The notes under the pieces: generated by a model
Database searches by the model: none
What the model saw: the letters and a program-made list of their open reading frames with translations, nothing else
Told to the model about the DNA's origin: nothing
Position numbers and translations under genes: made by a program
In this document: piece by piece, positions 43,137 to 54,690 of the stretch
Layout of the letters: each line of letters opens with the position of its first letter
Position numbering within the stretch: the first letter of the stretch is position 1
NCBI GenBank assembly: GCA_022410635.1
Contig: JAJVDF010000220.1
Span: 1,050,698 to 1,114,697 of the forward strand
Direction of reading: 5' to 3'
Source: Tretioscincus oriximinensis
Taxonomy: Eukaryota > Chordata > Lepidosauria > Squamata > Gymnophthalmidae
Length of the DNA stretch: 64,000 bases

Positions 43137-45397
43137 CTGCAACCGATCAAACATAAAACAAAATGGATAAGAATAAGGATTATTTACAAAATTCATTAAA
43201 GAATAAGATTCATTAACCCAAACAAATTCACCTATTTTAAATATATTCATATTAAGTTTATGTTTGAACCCTTTCTGCACTGGCCCTTGTTCTAGATTAT
43301 ATTTTGACACAGAGATCTGCTGTCCATTGACGNTAGGCCCCTACCCCGCAATACAATTTGGATTGGCACCGAGTGCTCCAAAAATTACATGTTAGGCCCT
43401 TATTCTGGGACATAATGCAGTGCAAATATCTTTATGCAGCATCTAGAAACCACTTACTCATTGCGCTATATTTGGATATTCCAGAACAAAGCATGGATAA
43501 TCTAGAATCTCCAAAAATAATAGACTAATAAGTGATATTTGAATGCCGACATAACTTGCAACACATAAGTTATTCATAGATGAGCAGGAAGCAAAAACAT
43601 AACTGCTAGATAGAAACCCACATTATAATGCGTTCATACTCACAACTAGACAATAATTGTGCACCATGAAAACGTCCTGATGACTTATTCAGAATGTGTC
43701 ACGGGGAACTACAGCATTAATATTATCAGGTAGGTCTGACAAACGTATGGATTGTTTCTCTCAAGAAGATAATTCTCCAAGACATACATATGATAGTTAC
43801 AACAATGCTGCCCAGTTTTCAGTACTACAAATACGCATATCCNGCTGTATTTTGTGCTTTAAGTCTGATTAACACTTACGTGACCTAATCGACTTCGGTA
43901 AATCTGGTACAGCAGAAGCAATATGCAAACTTGAGTTTGTTACAATGGATGAAGCGGCACAGCCTTCAATTACATGAGGAATCCACATCGGCACCATTCA
44001 TGGGCAGGAAAGGCTGCTACACTTTGCTGGCCCCTTGATGCTTGCTGGAGCTACGAAGCTCAGCANTATAGGATTCAAATCCAGAATCTGGATTTGGATG
44101 TGGAGGCAACATTTGGAGGTACACGTACCAAATGTCCAAGCCTCTTACAGTTGCTCTCTCAATGCAAGTCAGTCCAAATGCAAATTTATTATTTATTTAT
44201 TTGTACTTATATCCCGCCCAACCATACGGTGGCACATATAGTTTTTGCTATCAATTCTACATGTTGCCAATGTACATTAGCTGGCATTACATTTCTACCA
44301 ACGTAAGAGTGAAATAATCTGTTCTACCAGTAATGTGTTTTAAGAAGTTGTTACAACACATCTAATAAGTTATCACAATGTTGCTTGCCATGTAGACAAT
44401 GAAGAAGAGGGAGATCCATAAAACAGATTACTAAGCCTGTGTAAAGAGGGCCTTTTCTCTTTTGTTGTAAATTCATCAAGGAAGCCACCTATTCAGATAA
44501 TGTTTATATGTTTAGTCACAGAAGCCCTTGGAACTGTAGAATGGGATGACTTCAGAAGCGTTGGGAAAGGAGTTTCTCTCTCTTCTAAGTATAAAAAGGC
44601 TTATATGAGTCACTATATGGTTTCCTACAGATATCTTGGCTCTTCATGCACAGCATAACTAATATGGTTTAGATATCTAATCTCATGCATTGTCTATATG
44701 AGAATTAATGGTAGTTTAATGAGGGAAGGAGAGCTGAAGCTTTAATAGGTATGGAAAAGAAAAAAATTATACCAGGCAGTACAAATTACACCTAATAAAA
44801 TTTTCTCTTTCCCACACTCATTTAAGCTGCAGCCTTCTACTCCTGTTTTTTTATGGAAACCTTATCTGGATCAGATCAGTACTAAGAGCCCTCTAAAATG
44901 GATCAATAAGTAGATCAGATTTAACAAGTCTCCATGTGGGCTGGTACTGTCTAATCCACTTTGAGCAGGGGAGCATATGCAGGCAGCATTGTTGCCACTT
45001 CGCCAATGCAATCACGTCTTCAGTTTCCATTCACATCACCTTTCAAACTTCTCTGCTTACCCACAATGCTACTGTTGCTTCAGCTTTGAATCCATTTTAG
45101 GACCCAGCAGAGGGCAGCAGCCAGCCCACATTTGATTGATGGAAAAGTAGGTGAATCTCACCACAGACTCCCATGACACCATCCTGCATAGCAGTGTCAC
45201 ATCTCCATGATCAGATGGGTTGTGTCCCACTTCTAATGTGATTTTATCTGCTTTGCAGGTATGCATTGCAGCAGCCAGTTAAGATCAAACTAATCAGGAT
45301 TCATTAAAATAGATCTAGGCAGGTATGAATATAAACAGCTATAAATTGGTCCTTGACTGTTACACAAAATTCAGAACTTGGCAGTTGTAGTACTTAC
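43137..45397. other. intron 4 segment
   Basis: 44,187-44,235 is a retroelement tail (ATTT repeat, then acttatatcccgcccaacca), minus strand. 44,860-45,310 is family Q, with atctggatcagatcagtact at the left and atcaaactaatcaggattca at the right. I recognise nothing else. Confidence 0.45.
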
Positions 45398-45423
45398 CAA
45401 GACACTTTTTCGTCATAAATAAA
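45398..45423 (-). CDS. SLC24A3: SLC24A3 window exon 4, 26-nt microexon
   Basis: This 26-nt exon encodes FIYDEKVS plus two bases (TG) of a Trp codon completed by the next exon, giving the family-typical EKVSWWESL. The acceptor is tttctccacag and the donor is TCTTG followed by gtaagta, a near-consensus donor. Phase is 0 in and 2 out, so skipping would shift the frame. An L1 3' fragment begins about 100 bp upstream of its acceptor. The exon is too short for ORF searches and was identified by homology and phase on both sides. Confidence 0.9.
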
Positions 45424-45519
45424 CTGTGGAGAAAAATAAATGAAAAATATTACCATGTCTGGTGCTTTGCTTTAAGTAAGGGATGGTTTCATGGAATCTG
45501 ATGCAGCAGTAGTTCATGT

Positions 45520-46110
45520 ATTTTTTTTAACCTGTGATTATACCTTCACCACATATAAATAATGAACTTAAAGAGCTAACAGGTCGGAACATACAGGACA
45601 CTATAAAATTATGGATCATGAATGATCCGGGACAGACAAGCTGGAGGATGGATGAAGGTAACCTCATAAAACAAGGGATTTATGCCGCTCATATAGTCAT
45701 TGCCAGGGGCTGGAAGGATAAATCAAAATGGACTCGCCAGCTCTGGTATGACTATCTGGCAGAAATAATGATGCAAGAGGCGGTCAGGGAAAGATGGTTG
45801 AACTTGATGAATATTCAAATTAGAAATAATTGGATGCAAAAATGGAAAGGAATATACGAGAAGGTGATGTCAGGCAACCAAAATGTTGATGTAATAATTA
45901 AGGAAATGATAGCTCTAATGCAGAGGCTCAAATTGATAATACAGTAGATTGTATTGAATCTATTTTGGTCCNAACCTGTGGGAGGGGGAGGGATATGGGG
46001 CTGTCTGATGTGTTTGATGTTGTTGTTTTTTATTCATGTTGTATGTAATTTTAATTTACTGTGTTGTTGTATTATATTAATTACAATAAAATTTATAAAA
46101 ATAAAAATAA
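45520..46110 (+). pseudogene. L1 LINE ORF2 C-terminus and 3' end, 5' truncated
   Basis: An uninterrupted frame (45,534-45,947) of 137 codons includes NELKELTGRNIQDTIKLWI, AAHIVIARGWKDKSKWTRQL and WYDYLAEIMM. It matches the L1 ORF2 C-terminal region, which follows the reverse transcriptase. A short 3' UTR and an aataaaatttataaaaataa end follow and run into the gap. The open frame suggests a fairly recent insertion. Antisense to SLC24A3. Confidence 0.8.
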
Positions 46111-46825
46111 NNNNNNNNNNNNNNNNNNNNNNNNNNNNNNNNNNNNNNNNNNNNNNNNNNNNNNNNNNNNNNNNNNNNNNNNNNNNNNNNNNNNNNNNNN
46201 NNNNNNNNNNNNNNNNNNNNNNNNNNNNNNNNNNNNNNNNNNNNNNNNNNNNNNNNNNNNNNNNNNNNNNNNNNNNNNNNNNNNNNNNNNNNNNNNNNNN
46301 NNNNNNNNNNNNNNNNNNNNNNNNNNNNNNNNNNNNNNNNNNNNNNNNNNNNNNNNNNNNNNNNNNNNNNNNNNNNNNNNNNNNNNNNNNNNNNNNNNNN
46401 NNNNNNNNNNNNNNNNNNNNNNNNNNNNNNNNNNNNNNNNNNNNNNNNNNNNNNNNNNNNNNNNNNNNNNNNNNNNNNNNNNNNNNNNNNNNNNNNNNNN
46501 NNNNNNNNNNNNNNNNNNNNNNNNNNNNNNNNNNNNNNNNNNNNNNNNNNNNNNNNNNNNNNNNNNNNNNNNNNNNNNNNNNNNNNNNNNNNNNNNNNNN
46601 NNNNNNNNNNNNNNNNNNNNNNNNNNNNNNNNNNNNNNNNNNNNNNNNNNNNNNNNNNNNNNNNNNNNNNNNNNNNNNNNNNNNNNNNNNNNNNNNNNNN
46701 NNNNNNNNNNNNNNNNNNNNNNNNNNNNNNNNNNNNNNNNNNNNNNNNNNNNNNNNNNNNNNNNNNNNNNNNNNNNNNNNNNNNNNNNNNNNNNNNNNNN
46801 NNNNNNNNNNNNNNNNNNNNNNNNN
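46111..46825. other. assembly gap (715 n)
   Basis: A run of n directly after the A-rich end of the L1 fragment. Frames spanning it are meaningless. Confidence 1.
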
Positions 46826-47980
46826 CGGCAAAAGACCTGTGGTGAGGATGTTGCTTGCAGTTCCGTGCAGCCATGTTTATGGTCCCTACAGCTAGCGAAA
46901 ATAAATGGATTGTGCCTCCTGGTGGCTGAAATGGGGAGGTGCAACAAGCAATGATATTTAAACTGATATTTTCAGGAAAAATAAAAATGAATTCAAGTAG
47001 ATGTATGGAAACCAATGAAAATGGAGGGGGGAAAAAAATCAAAAATAAGTCAGACGTAGAGGANTCTGTAAGAAGATACTTGGTTTATGCAAACGAATGA
47101 GAAGGGGAAAGATTTGTATATTTGTTTATTTATTTATTTATACTTATACCGCACCCTATACCCGAAGATTGTTGCTATCCCTGCAAAGGTCAGGCAGGAC
47201 AAGAGTAATCTGTAACAGGATTCTCCTCCATTTCCTGATGAATCCTGCCCTTGTTCTGTTTTTCCATAGACTAATATTTGTTTTTTGGAGTTTAAGTGCC
47301 CTAATATCCATCCTTGCAGATACAGCTCCAATTACCATTATGCATTCATGGCATGTTTTTTCTTGTAGTTTTTCTTTAGGCATTATAAACTGCTCTTGAT
47401 TGAACATTTTTCTTTTCCATACTTATTAAAGCTGCAAAAATCTTGTCCTTTTTTGTGGCAAACCTATGCGTACTGATTAGAAAACACAACCTTGCTTGTA
47501 AACACCATAGCATGTGTCCTCACAGCTATAGATGCACTTTGCTGATACCTTTCAGCTGCCTTTTGATTGGCTCCAGATGTTGATGGCGCTTCTATTTTTA
47601 GTAACTGTCAAAAGGCAGGGAGGAAGAGAAGAAGAATTGTAATGCCAACAGTGTCCTTGGGAAGACATGGGAATGATTAATGTCTTCCTTTGTGCAGAAA
47701 GAATGCTTTAGATTAGAAGAAGGGAAATGCTAACAGATGAAAACTTTGGTTTTCTAGTCCTGTTTATATCATTTTTCCTTTGCAGTTTCTTTTGAAGCAA
47801 AGATTAAGCATTGGTCTTCTAGTGCATAGTTTACTCTCAAGGATTTCCTCTGATAAACATTGCCGCAGATATATCTGCAGATGGTGTTAAGATATCCATC
47901 CAGGTCATCATTTCACCTGAAAATACTGACTGCACAGATTTAATTTCTTTTTGATCAAGCTGAAGATAATTAAAAGCTGC
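46826..47980. other. intron 3 segment, little recognised
   Basis: 47,115-47,165 is a retroelement tail in reverse (tatttatttatttatactta, then accgcaccctatacccgaag). The rest is unassigned. Confidence 0.4.
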
Positions 47981-48172
47981 TTTCTGCTTGGGAGGAAAGC
48001 TGAGGGAAGTTTGAACAACATATTTAAAAGCTGAAAAATCATTTTGCTGATAAAGGTCCATATCGTCAATACTATGGTTTTGCCAGAAGTAATGTATGGC
48101 TGTGAGAACTTGACCATAAGGAAAGCTGAGCAGCACTTTTTAAAAATTATGATGCTGAAGAACACTTCTGAA

Positions 48173-48257
48173 CATAAGAACATAAGAAGAGCCATACTGG
48201 ATCAGGCCACAGCCCATCGAGTCCAGCATTCTGTGACACACAGAGGCCCACCAGATT
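48173..48257 (-). mobile_element. LINE 3' end, copy 7
   Basis: gaacataagaacataagaag to cagaggcccaccaga. A short reverse copy inserted in the BovB remnant. Confidence 0.85.
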
Positions 48258-48360
48258 CTGAGAGTTTCTTGGAAAGGAGGGCAAATCTGTCAATACCAAA
48301 GGATATCAACCCTGATTGCTTGTTGGCAAGACAAGTACTGAAGCCTGAAGCTCAAATATA

Positions 48361-48434
48361 CGGCTTAAAACAATTAAGGGAACGTTTTAACATAACAGTG
48401 TATGTTAAAGTGCTCCCTTAATTGTTTTGAGCAG
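48361..48434. mobile_element. 74-bp Tc1/mariner MITE
   Basis: cttaaaacaattaagggaac at the left and cccttaattgttttgagcag at the right are inverted repeats, flanked by TA on both sides. The ends match Tc1-like elements known from fish and reptiles. Almost the whole element is hairpin. Confidence 0.88.
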
Positions 48435-48602
48435 TATACTTTGGACTCATAGAAGACAGGACTCACTGGAAAATATCTTAATGATGGGAGAGATTAAAGG
48501 GAAAAGCAAAAAAAGGAAAGAGAGAGAGTCATGGAAGATGCAAACATGAGTCTGGACAGACTTCAAAAGGCAGGCAAAGGGGCTTGGCAGGCTATCCATG
48601 AG

Positions 48603-48905
48603 ATCATGATGATGATGATGATGATGATGAAGAAGGTTCTTATACCTCGCTTTTCCCACCTTTCAAAGGGACTCAAAGCGGCTTACAAGGGTATTTTTGC
48701 CCAAAACCTCACATTCTATCTTCCCCACCAGGCTGTATCTACTTGCAGTCAGTTGCAATTTCTTGCAATTCATGCTTTCGAATAGCTGGGTTGGCTGGAG
48801 CTACAGGCTAGTAGAAGGTGCTCACCCCTCCCCATGTCCAACACAGGGCTTCAAAACCCCATCTCCCACATGAGAGACGGTTTCCTTAGCAACTGAGCTG
48901 TACAT
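48603..48905 (-). mobile_element. tRNA-derived SINE, copy 4
   Basis: Same body as 5,171 with a GAT tail (48,603-48,631). The head has decayed boxes (plus-strand ggcttcaaaaccccatctcc). Inserted at the 3' end of a BovB remnant. Confidence 0.8.
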
Positions 48906-49879
48906 GCTTTTACAATGAAAGGTTCAATATAACTGAAGGACTGTGCAACAATAATCAAAGTGTTACTGTTCTCAGTTTTTTTTTCTTTAAAACTCTTTTA
49001 TCAGTTTGGGGAAAAAAATCAAGGTCATTTTTTACTTTTCTAAATTACAATACACTATCACTGATCCTTCAATTGACGAGCTCTTGCTGTCCTGCTGCAT
49101 AGTTTGTGCAAGTGCAAGCCTACCCAAAACTTCCTTACACATTTTATAGACATATTTTATTGAGATGCTATTACTATTTTCATAACAGTAGAGCAACCAG
49201 TTATTTAAAGCTCATCACCTTCGCAAATGTGTTAAATGCCTTGGTCAATAGTGAGAAAAATTGGTACATGTGGCAGAATTGACCAATAGAGCATAAGCTT
49301 CAAAGAATTCCAACAAATGGGGTGCATAGAGGAGAGAAACCATGAATGTAAAGCTCTGGATGTCTACAATGATTTTTTGGGAGGTAGAGAGAAGGCAGGT
49401 AGAGTGACAAGCATGCCAGATGATTTGAACAACAGAGGTGAAGGGAGAAGCTTGATTAACTAATAGACATGGATGGGATGAGCTTTTTCAGGGAAAAATA
49501 GAGGCAAGAATATTACAAAACCTCCATTGTGGACCAGGTCATCCAGTTTATCTTCCTGTCTCACACACTGATCCACTGAGCCTTCTGGGCATCTTAAGCA
49601 GGACTGCTTGCTCTTGATTCCCTTCAAACGGTCTTTATGGGCTTCAAGCCTATCTGTTCATCCTTACTATCTAGGCATTCATTCTAGTATTCATTAATAC
49701 ACCTGATCTCCAAGAACTTGACTAATCCTTTCTTAATGACATTCAGGTTAGTGTCACTTCTTCCTAACTAATAATCAATTTCATGAAAAAATTGATCCCA
49801 AATCTATGATGGAGAATATATATATTTTTCTCTAAGCTTTTCCACACCGTGCATGATTTAATAAACTCTTTTGCTGGAC
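48906..49879. other. intron 3 segment, unassigned
   Basis: No exon or clear repeat. 49,370-49,480 has a purine-rich patch. Confidence 0.4.
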
Positions 49880-50890
49880 TTAATAAACCCTGTTGAATGC
49901 TGGGTTCACTAAACCATGAAAGACTGATGGCTGCCCAGCCTCTGCTTGAAGACTTCCAGTGAAGAAGCCACCACCTCCTGTGGCAACCAATTACATGAAT
50001 TCAACATCTTATTGTCAGAAAGTTCTTTCTAATATATTATTTATAACTACTCCCTTACAACCGTCTCATTGTTTCTAGTCTTTTCTTGGAAAAAGAGAAC
50101 AGGGCTGATCTCTTTTGAGACCTGAAGGTAGCTGTTATATATGTGGCTCCGAGATGGAGCAACAGGCAGTATTCCTGAAATGCCTTTTGCAGGGCATCAA
50201 GAACAGTTGAAGATTTTGCCTTCTTCCGTTCCAGACTGCCCAGGTCCAATTGGTGGCCTCTGTGTGAGACAGANTGCTGGACTAGATGGGCTGTGACCCG
50301 GTTCAGCAGGGCTTCTCTTACGTTCTTATGTTCCTTTCAGTCTACTCTTTTGCAGACTAAATATTCCTAGATCCTCATAGGAAATGGTGTGTAGGCTCAC
50401 CATTGCTTCGGTTTGTTAATGCCTATTAGGGTGCCCAGAATTAGACAAAATACTGTAGATAAGTAGGGAGACAATTTGCTTTTTAAGAGGGGGTTAATGG
50501 CCTTTTAGGTTTCCTCCATATGAATAGTTCACTTTTTGACTAATAAGAATTATATGTCATGGGGGGACAGACACACACAGGATTTTAGAGATTGGGCATG
50601 ACCCCCCAAAAAGGTTGGGAACCACTGCTCTAAATAAAATCTGATTAAAATAGAATGGAGAAGAATAATTTCTTTCTAACTTGTAGGTGTTTTCAAAGAA
50701 GTAGCAGAACTAGTCTATATGTCCAGAATATTTTGCAAGAAAAATGTAGGCAGCTTTTGTAGACAAGTCTATTTTTTCAGGTTACCTGCTTGCTAGATAG
50801 TCAAACTAATCTAATCACTATGCTTCTCTTAATACATCTCAGGACTGTGTTTGCCTTTTTCACAGCTGCATCACACTGCTGACTCATGTT
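49880..50890 (+). mobile_element. CR1-type LINE 3' region with nested insertions
   Basis: CR1 blocks gaagccaccacctcctgtgg (49,964), attgtcagaaagttctttct, gactaaatattcctagatcc (50,356) and catcacactgctgactcatg (50,869) lie in the expected order. They are separated by a (TTCTTATG)n-type LINE end (50,140-50,335), a hAT end (50,540-50,635, with aaaggttgggaaccactgct) and a family S piece (50,690-50,800). This gives an age order for the elements. Confidence 0.7.
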
Positions 50891-51384
50891 AATTTATTCT
50901 ACAGTGTTGAAGATGATCTAAGGAAGATTAAGAGAAAGGTGTGACCAAGGCCTTAAATGCCATATTTCAACATAGATATTGCCTACAAGATCTCAACAGT
51001 GAATATTGAGAGCTCAATTTTTTTAGCCACTTGGATCTTGGTTGATATAATCTCAGCTGACAGTAAAGAATGTCACGTATTTAAACCCCTACTCACTTCT
51101 ATGTAACATCATTTTGTAATCCAAACACATTTTTCAGTACATAAAATTGCCCTTTTCTTGCAAGGAAACAAAATACAAAATGCAAACCTTTCACCTCTGG
51201 CCTTTAATTTAAATGTGCAATGCTCTCTTTATCCTCTTCCCCACAAATAATGAGAAGAACGCTTGAAGCATGGCTATTCTTCTTACAAAAATAAAGAACA
51301 TTTCTTCCAAAACCACCACTAGGCTGCACTCACATTCTATGTCTTTTCCTTCTTCCTCTGCTGAGCCTGCATTCATGGGCACCA

Positions 51385-51495
51385 AAATCCAGCACATGTT
51401 ACTGAGAGAAAAAGTCTCTGCTGTATCCCTTCAGACAATTACTTTTACAATTGACTAGGAGAACAGCCTCTGCTTCTTTAGGGTGCCATACACCG
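51385..51495 (+). repeat. source-like copy of the 110-bp block captured in the 224-bp array
   Basis: aaaatccagcacatgttact to ggtgccatacacc. Two more copies with shared differences (ctagcac, aaaacgtc) lie in the array at 51,981-52,428. Confidence 0.9.
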
Positions 51496-51591
51496 TTGAT
51501 TTTGCAGGCAATCCATTATTTTAATTCCTTGTTCTGATAAAAAAGGACCAAAACAATAAAAATCTACATAATGGCAACCCTAAAATGGTGT

Positions 51592-51780
51592 CCAGCAAAG
51601 GAGCTAGCAGCACTTTGAGACTAACTTGAGAAAAGTGCTTGGCATAAGCTTTCGTAGACAGGTCTACTTCTGCAGCATCTGAATAAGTAGACCTGTCTAC
51701 GAAAGCTTATGCCAACCACTTTTCTCAAGTTAGTCTCAAAGTGCTGCTAGCTTCTTTGCTGGACTTTCTGCTAGACTAGG
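51592..51780. mobile_element. palindromic family S element, interrupted at its right end
   Basis: Arms of about 70 bp (gcaaaggagctagcagcact and agtgctgctagcttctttgc). The right end stops at gctagacta (51,771-51,779) and resumes at 52,482 with gctagactaacacggctatt. So gctagacta flanks the inserted 700 bp as a 9-base direct repeat. Confidence 0.9.
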
Positions 51781-52481
51781 GACGGGGTGGGGTGGGGGTG
51801 CGTGCGCATGCGCATACGGACGCTTGTAGCGAGACAGGTAGAACGTCTTTCCTGCCTGTCTCACAAGCGTCCATGCGCACGCGTGCAGCTGCGGGGCGGG
51901 TAGCGGGGGCGGGTCGGGGTGGGGAGCGGCAACCCGGGATTTTAAAACTTTTTTTTAAAATCCAGCCGGGACAATAAAATTGTCCCAAAATCTAGCACAT
52001 GTTACTGAGAGAAAACGTCTCTGCTGTATCCCTTCAGACAATTACTTTTACAATTGACTAGGAGAACAGCCTCTGCTTCTTTAGGGTGCCATACACCCTA
52101 TGGGGTGGGGAGCGGCAACCCGGGATTTTAAAACTTTTTTAAAACTTTTTTTTAAAATCCAGCCGGGAAAACTTTTTTTTAAAATCCAGCCGGGACAATA
52201 AAATTGTCCCAAAATCTAGCACATGTTACTGAGAGAAAACGTCTCTGCTGTATCCCTTCAGACAATTACTTTTACAATTGACTAGGAGAACAGCCTCTGC
52301 TTCTTTAGGGTGCCATACACCCTATGGGGTGGGGAGCGGCAACCCGGGATTTTAAAACTTTTTTAAAACTTTTTTTTAAAATCCAGCCGGGAAAACTTTT
52401 TTTTAAAATCCAGCCGGGACAATAAAATTGTCCCTAAAACCGTGAATGTCCCGGTTTACCGGGACGTATGGCAACCCTATG
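51780..52481. mobile_element. inserted element with 224-bp tandem units
   Basis: A GC-rich left part (51,780-51,935) holds an inverted pair, gcatacggacgcttgtagcg with cacaagcgtccatgcgc. Two 224-bp units follow (51,981-52,204 and 52,205-52,428), each with the 110-bp block, then gggtggggagcggcaaccc, runs of T and A, and ccagccgggacaataaaatt. The right end is gtcccggtttaccgggacgt then atggcaaccctat, like the termini of a reptile DNA transposon. Confidence 0.75.
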
Positions 52482-52832
52482 CTAGACTAACACGGCTATT
52501 TCTCTGAAATTGACTAAAATGGTGTGTGTGTGTAAGACAGAGGTAGGAGGAGAGAACTGAGACATGGAATATGGGATTGTCTAAGATTGTCTCCATCAGT
52601 GGTACTATTAAATTTATCAAGTTATGGCAGCAGTGGTAATATCTGAATATTTAATGGGTAAAGGATTAGTATTTTTATAAATAATGTAGAATTTTGAAGT
52701 ATGCAGAACAAATTTCATACTTCTGGAAAAACTCATCACAACAACTTCTGTGGAATGAAATCAGCAGCATTTTGAAAAGTCAAGACAATGTAAAGAATCT
52801 CTTCCAATGGAAGGTATCCATGTAGCACTTAC

Positions 52833-52907
52833 CAAGATAAGTGCAACAACAGAACAGGTATAGTACATTGAATCCCTCAGGAGACTCCAGGAAGACAGCT
52901 GAACAAT
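52833..52907 (-). CDS. SLC24A3: SLC24A3 window exon 3 (transmembrane segment)
   Basis: This 75-nt exon in phase 0-0 gives 25 residues, starting IVQLSSWSLLRDSMYYTCSV and ending VALIL. It matches the family segment LSSW.LLRDS.YYTLSV, which runs into a membrane helix. The acceptor is gtattctcag and the donor is CTTG followed by gtaagtg. Flanking introns are 7.1 kb and 7.4 kb. Because it is a symmetric 75-nt exon, skipping it would keep frame but remove part of a membrane helix. Confidence 0.93.
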
Positions 52908-53174
52908 CTGAGAATACAAAATGGAAGAAAACGAAACCACTTCGTAAGCCAGAGATTGTCATCAACTAATTGCAAGATAAAATTAGATGACATACTGAAA
53001 ATAAGAAAATTCTACACAGTTACTGCAACAGCTGAACTATGTAGTGCAAGATAATATAGACAACAAATGCTTTATTTTTTGAATATCATTTTGCCTGAAA
53101 CCGTAATGTGGAATGAGAGTGAAAACTGTAACACAGGATAATTACTTTTTCTTCTACAAAGCCGACTTGATTAA

Positions 53175-53445
53175 TTTTTGTCATGTTGAAAGGCATTTGG
53201 TCTTTCCACTTTCTAGAACACTGATGCCCAAATCAATCATGTGAATAATACCGGGAAATCTTGNCTCAAATGCCCATGAGCTGGGAAAATGAAGATTGCA
53301 TTCTGCAGTCTTTCTCTGTCCTAAATGCCTAACTGCCTCTCCCCACTGTAATTGTGTGAAAACATGCTGTGTGAAATATGGAATGGAATATAGTATTTGC
53401 ACTTTCTATAGGAATGTTTCCATAGCACATAAAAGAAGTCTGCCC
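53175..53445. repeat. family T repeat with a short extra block
   Basis: 53,175-53,216 (tgtcatgttgaaaggcattt, ggtctttccactttctag) is shared with 56,917-56,958. The family T blocks cagtctttctctgtcctaaa, cccactgtaattgtgtgaaa and cactttctataggaatgttt follow. Confidence 0.6.
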
Positions 53446-53614
53446 AAAATAAATCTAGCAAGTCATATGTAGACTTGTTGTGATGCCTACTTTTCTCTTG
53501 TTGTCTCTCAAGTGCTGCGTCACCCTTTCTAGACTTTCTGGGTAAAGATGAAGGCTCCCTGTTATAATTCCTTGTATTCTCAGCACATGGCATTCCCCAT
53601 AAATCACTGCTGTG

Positions 53615-53835
53615 CTTGTCCTACTACAATTCCAAGCATTCTCTGCAAGCTGAGAGCCAATTAACTTTTACAGTTAGGCTTAAAGACTTGCGAGATTTAT
53701 CATTTCNCCACAATGAAGACCACATGGAGGCTTTTTAGNGGGTTTACACTGTAGTCTAAAATGAAGGCAGAAAAAACAAACTATTAGAAAAAATGGACCT
53801 TTTTAGCGAATGGATCATTGTAGGAACTGATGTAG
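53615..53835. repeat. interspersed repeat shared with 63,225-63,435
   Basis: gagccaattaacttttacag, gacttgcgagatttatcatt, ggaggctttttag and a gacctttttagcgaatg end recur in the same order at 63,245-63,425. Unclassified. Confidence 0.6.
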
Positions 53836-54690
53836 GCACTATACCATAGTGGTAAAAGTTCTTTGTGTGGACACAGCCTTACATGGCTATTTCTTTGAAA
53901 TCTCTNAAAAGCAAGTTTAAGAATGTTTTTGAGTGGGGAATAGTAAAACCATTAGCAATGTAAATGCAAGTCCCCAATGCAAATGCAAGGACTCTATTGC
54001 AGGTTCCACATATGTCCTGGAATAAATCTTACTGTAGAAAGATCAAAATCGTAAGGTAAAGAACAGTGGTTGAATTTATCCAGTAATTTCACAAACTTCA
54101 CTGGCACAGATCATACCTCAGTACTAGCTGATCATCCCAGAAAAATGGCAACATTCATATTTACATTTACCTTACTTTTTCAGGAAAAAAGGTCTGAGTC
54201 ATTTACAACAACTAAGACATTACATAAACCATAGGTGGTAAGTGTTCTCAGGGAGTGCCAAGATAATACGCCCCAAACCATTTATGGGGAGGAAGCTTAT
54301 ATAAGCAATGTTAGTAGAGATCAAAGCCAGGACCAACCTGAATTCCTTTTAGTTAGCAATCTGAACTACTTGTGTTTTGTAAAATTAAAGCTTAAAAGAT
54401 TCTGAAACATGCAAATTAATTGGTCAGAAAGACCCTACAGGAAAAAAAGTTCTGATTTCTTCAATGAGTAACCTACAATATATGTTTTGCTTAGGANCTT
54501 AATTTCATATACAGGCTGCAAAGGACAGAAGTAAACAATTTGAAATATCACAAATGCTTTACAGGCTTCCCAAAGCTTCACTCCAATTTTTAAATCAGTG
54601 ACTGTTCCTGAAGGATAAATATGAAAAAATCCAGGATTGTATCATCACTACATTGTGACTGCATCATTGGAATGATGTCACCTTTTCAGA
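53836..54690. other. intron 2 segment, unassigned
   Basis: 53,920-54,030 has a family T tail (agtttaagaatgtttttgag). I see nothing else. Confidence 0.4.

Larger units (their letters stand above)
47990..48600 (+). pseudogene. BovB/RTE ORF2 remnant with three insertions
   Basis: LIKVHIVNTMVLPEVMYGCE and NLTIRKAEQ match the RTE segment before the C-terminus. It continues after insertions with agacaggactcactggaaaa and the 3' part gcaaacatgagtctggacag. The insertions are a LINE end (48,173-48,257), a 74-bp Tc1-type MITE (48,361-48,434) and a SINE at the 3' end. Confidence 0.8.

Noticed and set aside
45534..45947. 137-codon frame as a host gene
   Set aside because: Sequence matches the L1 ORF2 C-terminal region and is followed by an L1-type 3' end.
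46034..47042. Very long open frames of 265-321 codons
   Set aside because: They run through the n gap, which contains no stops by definition.
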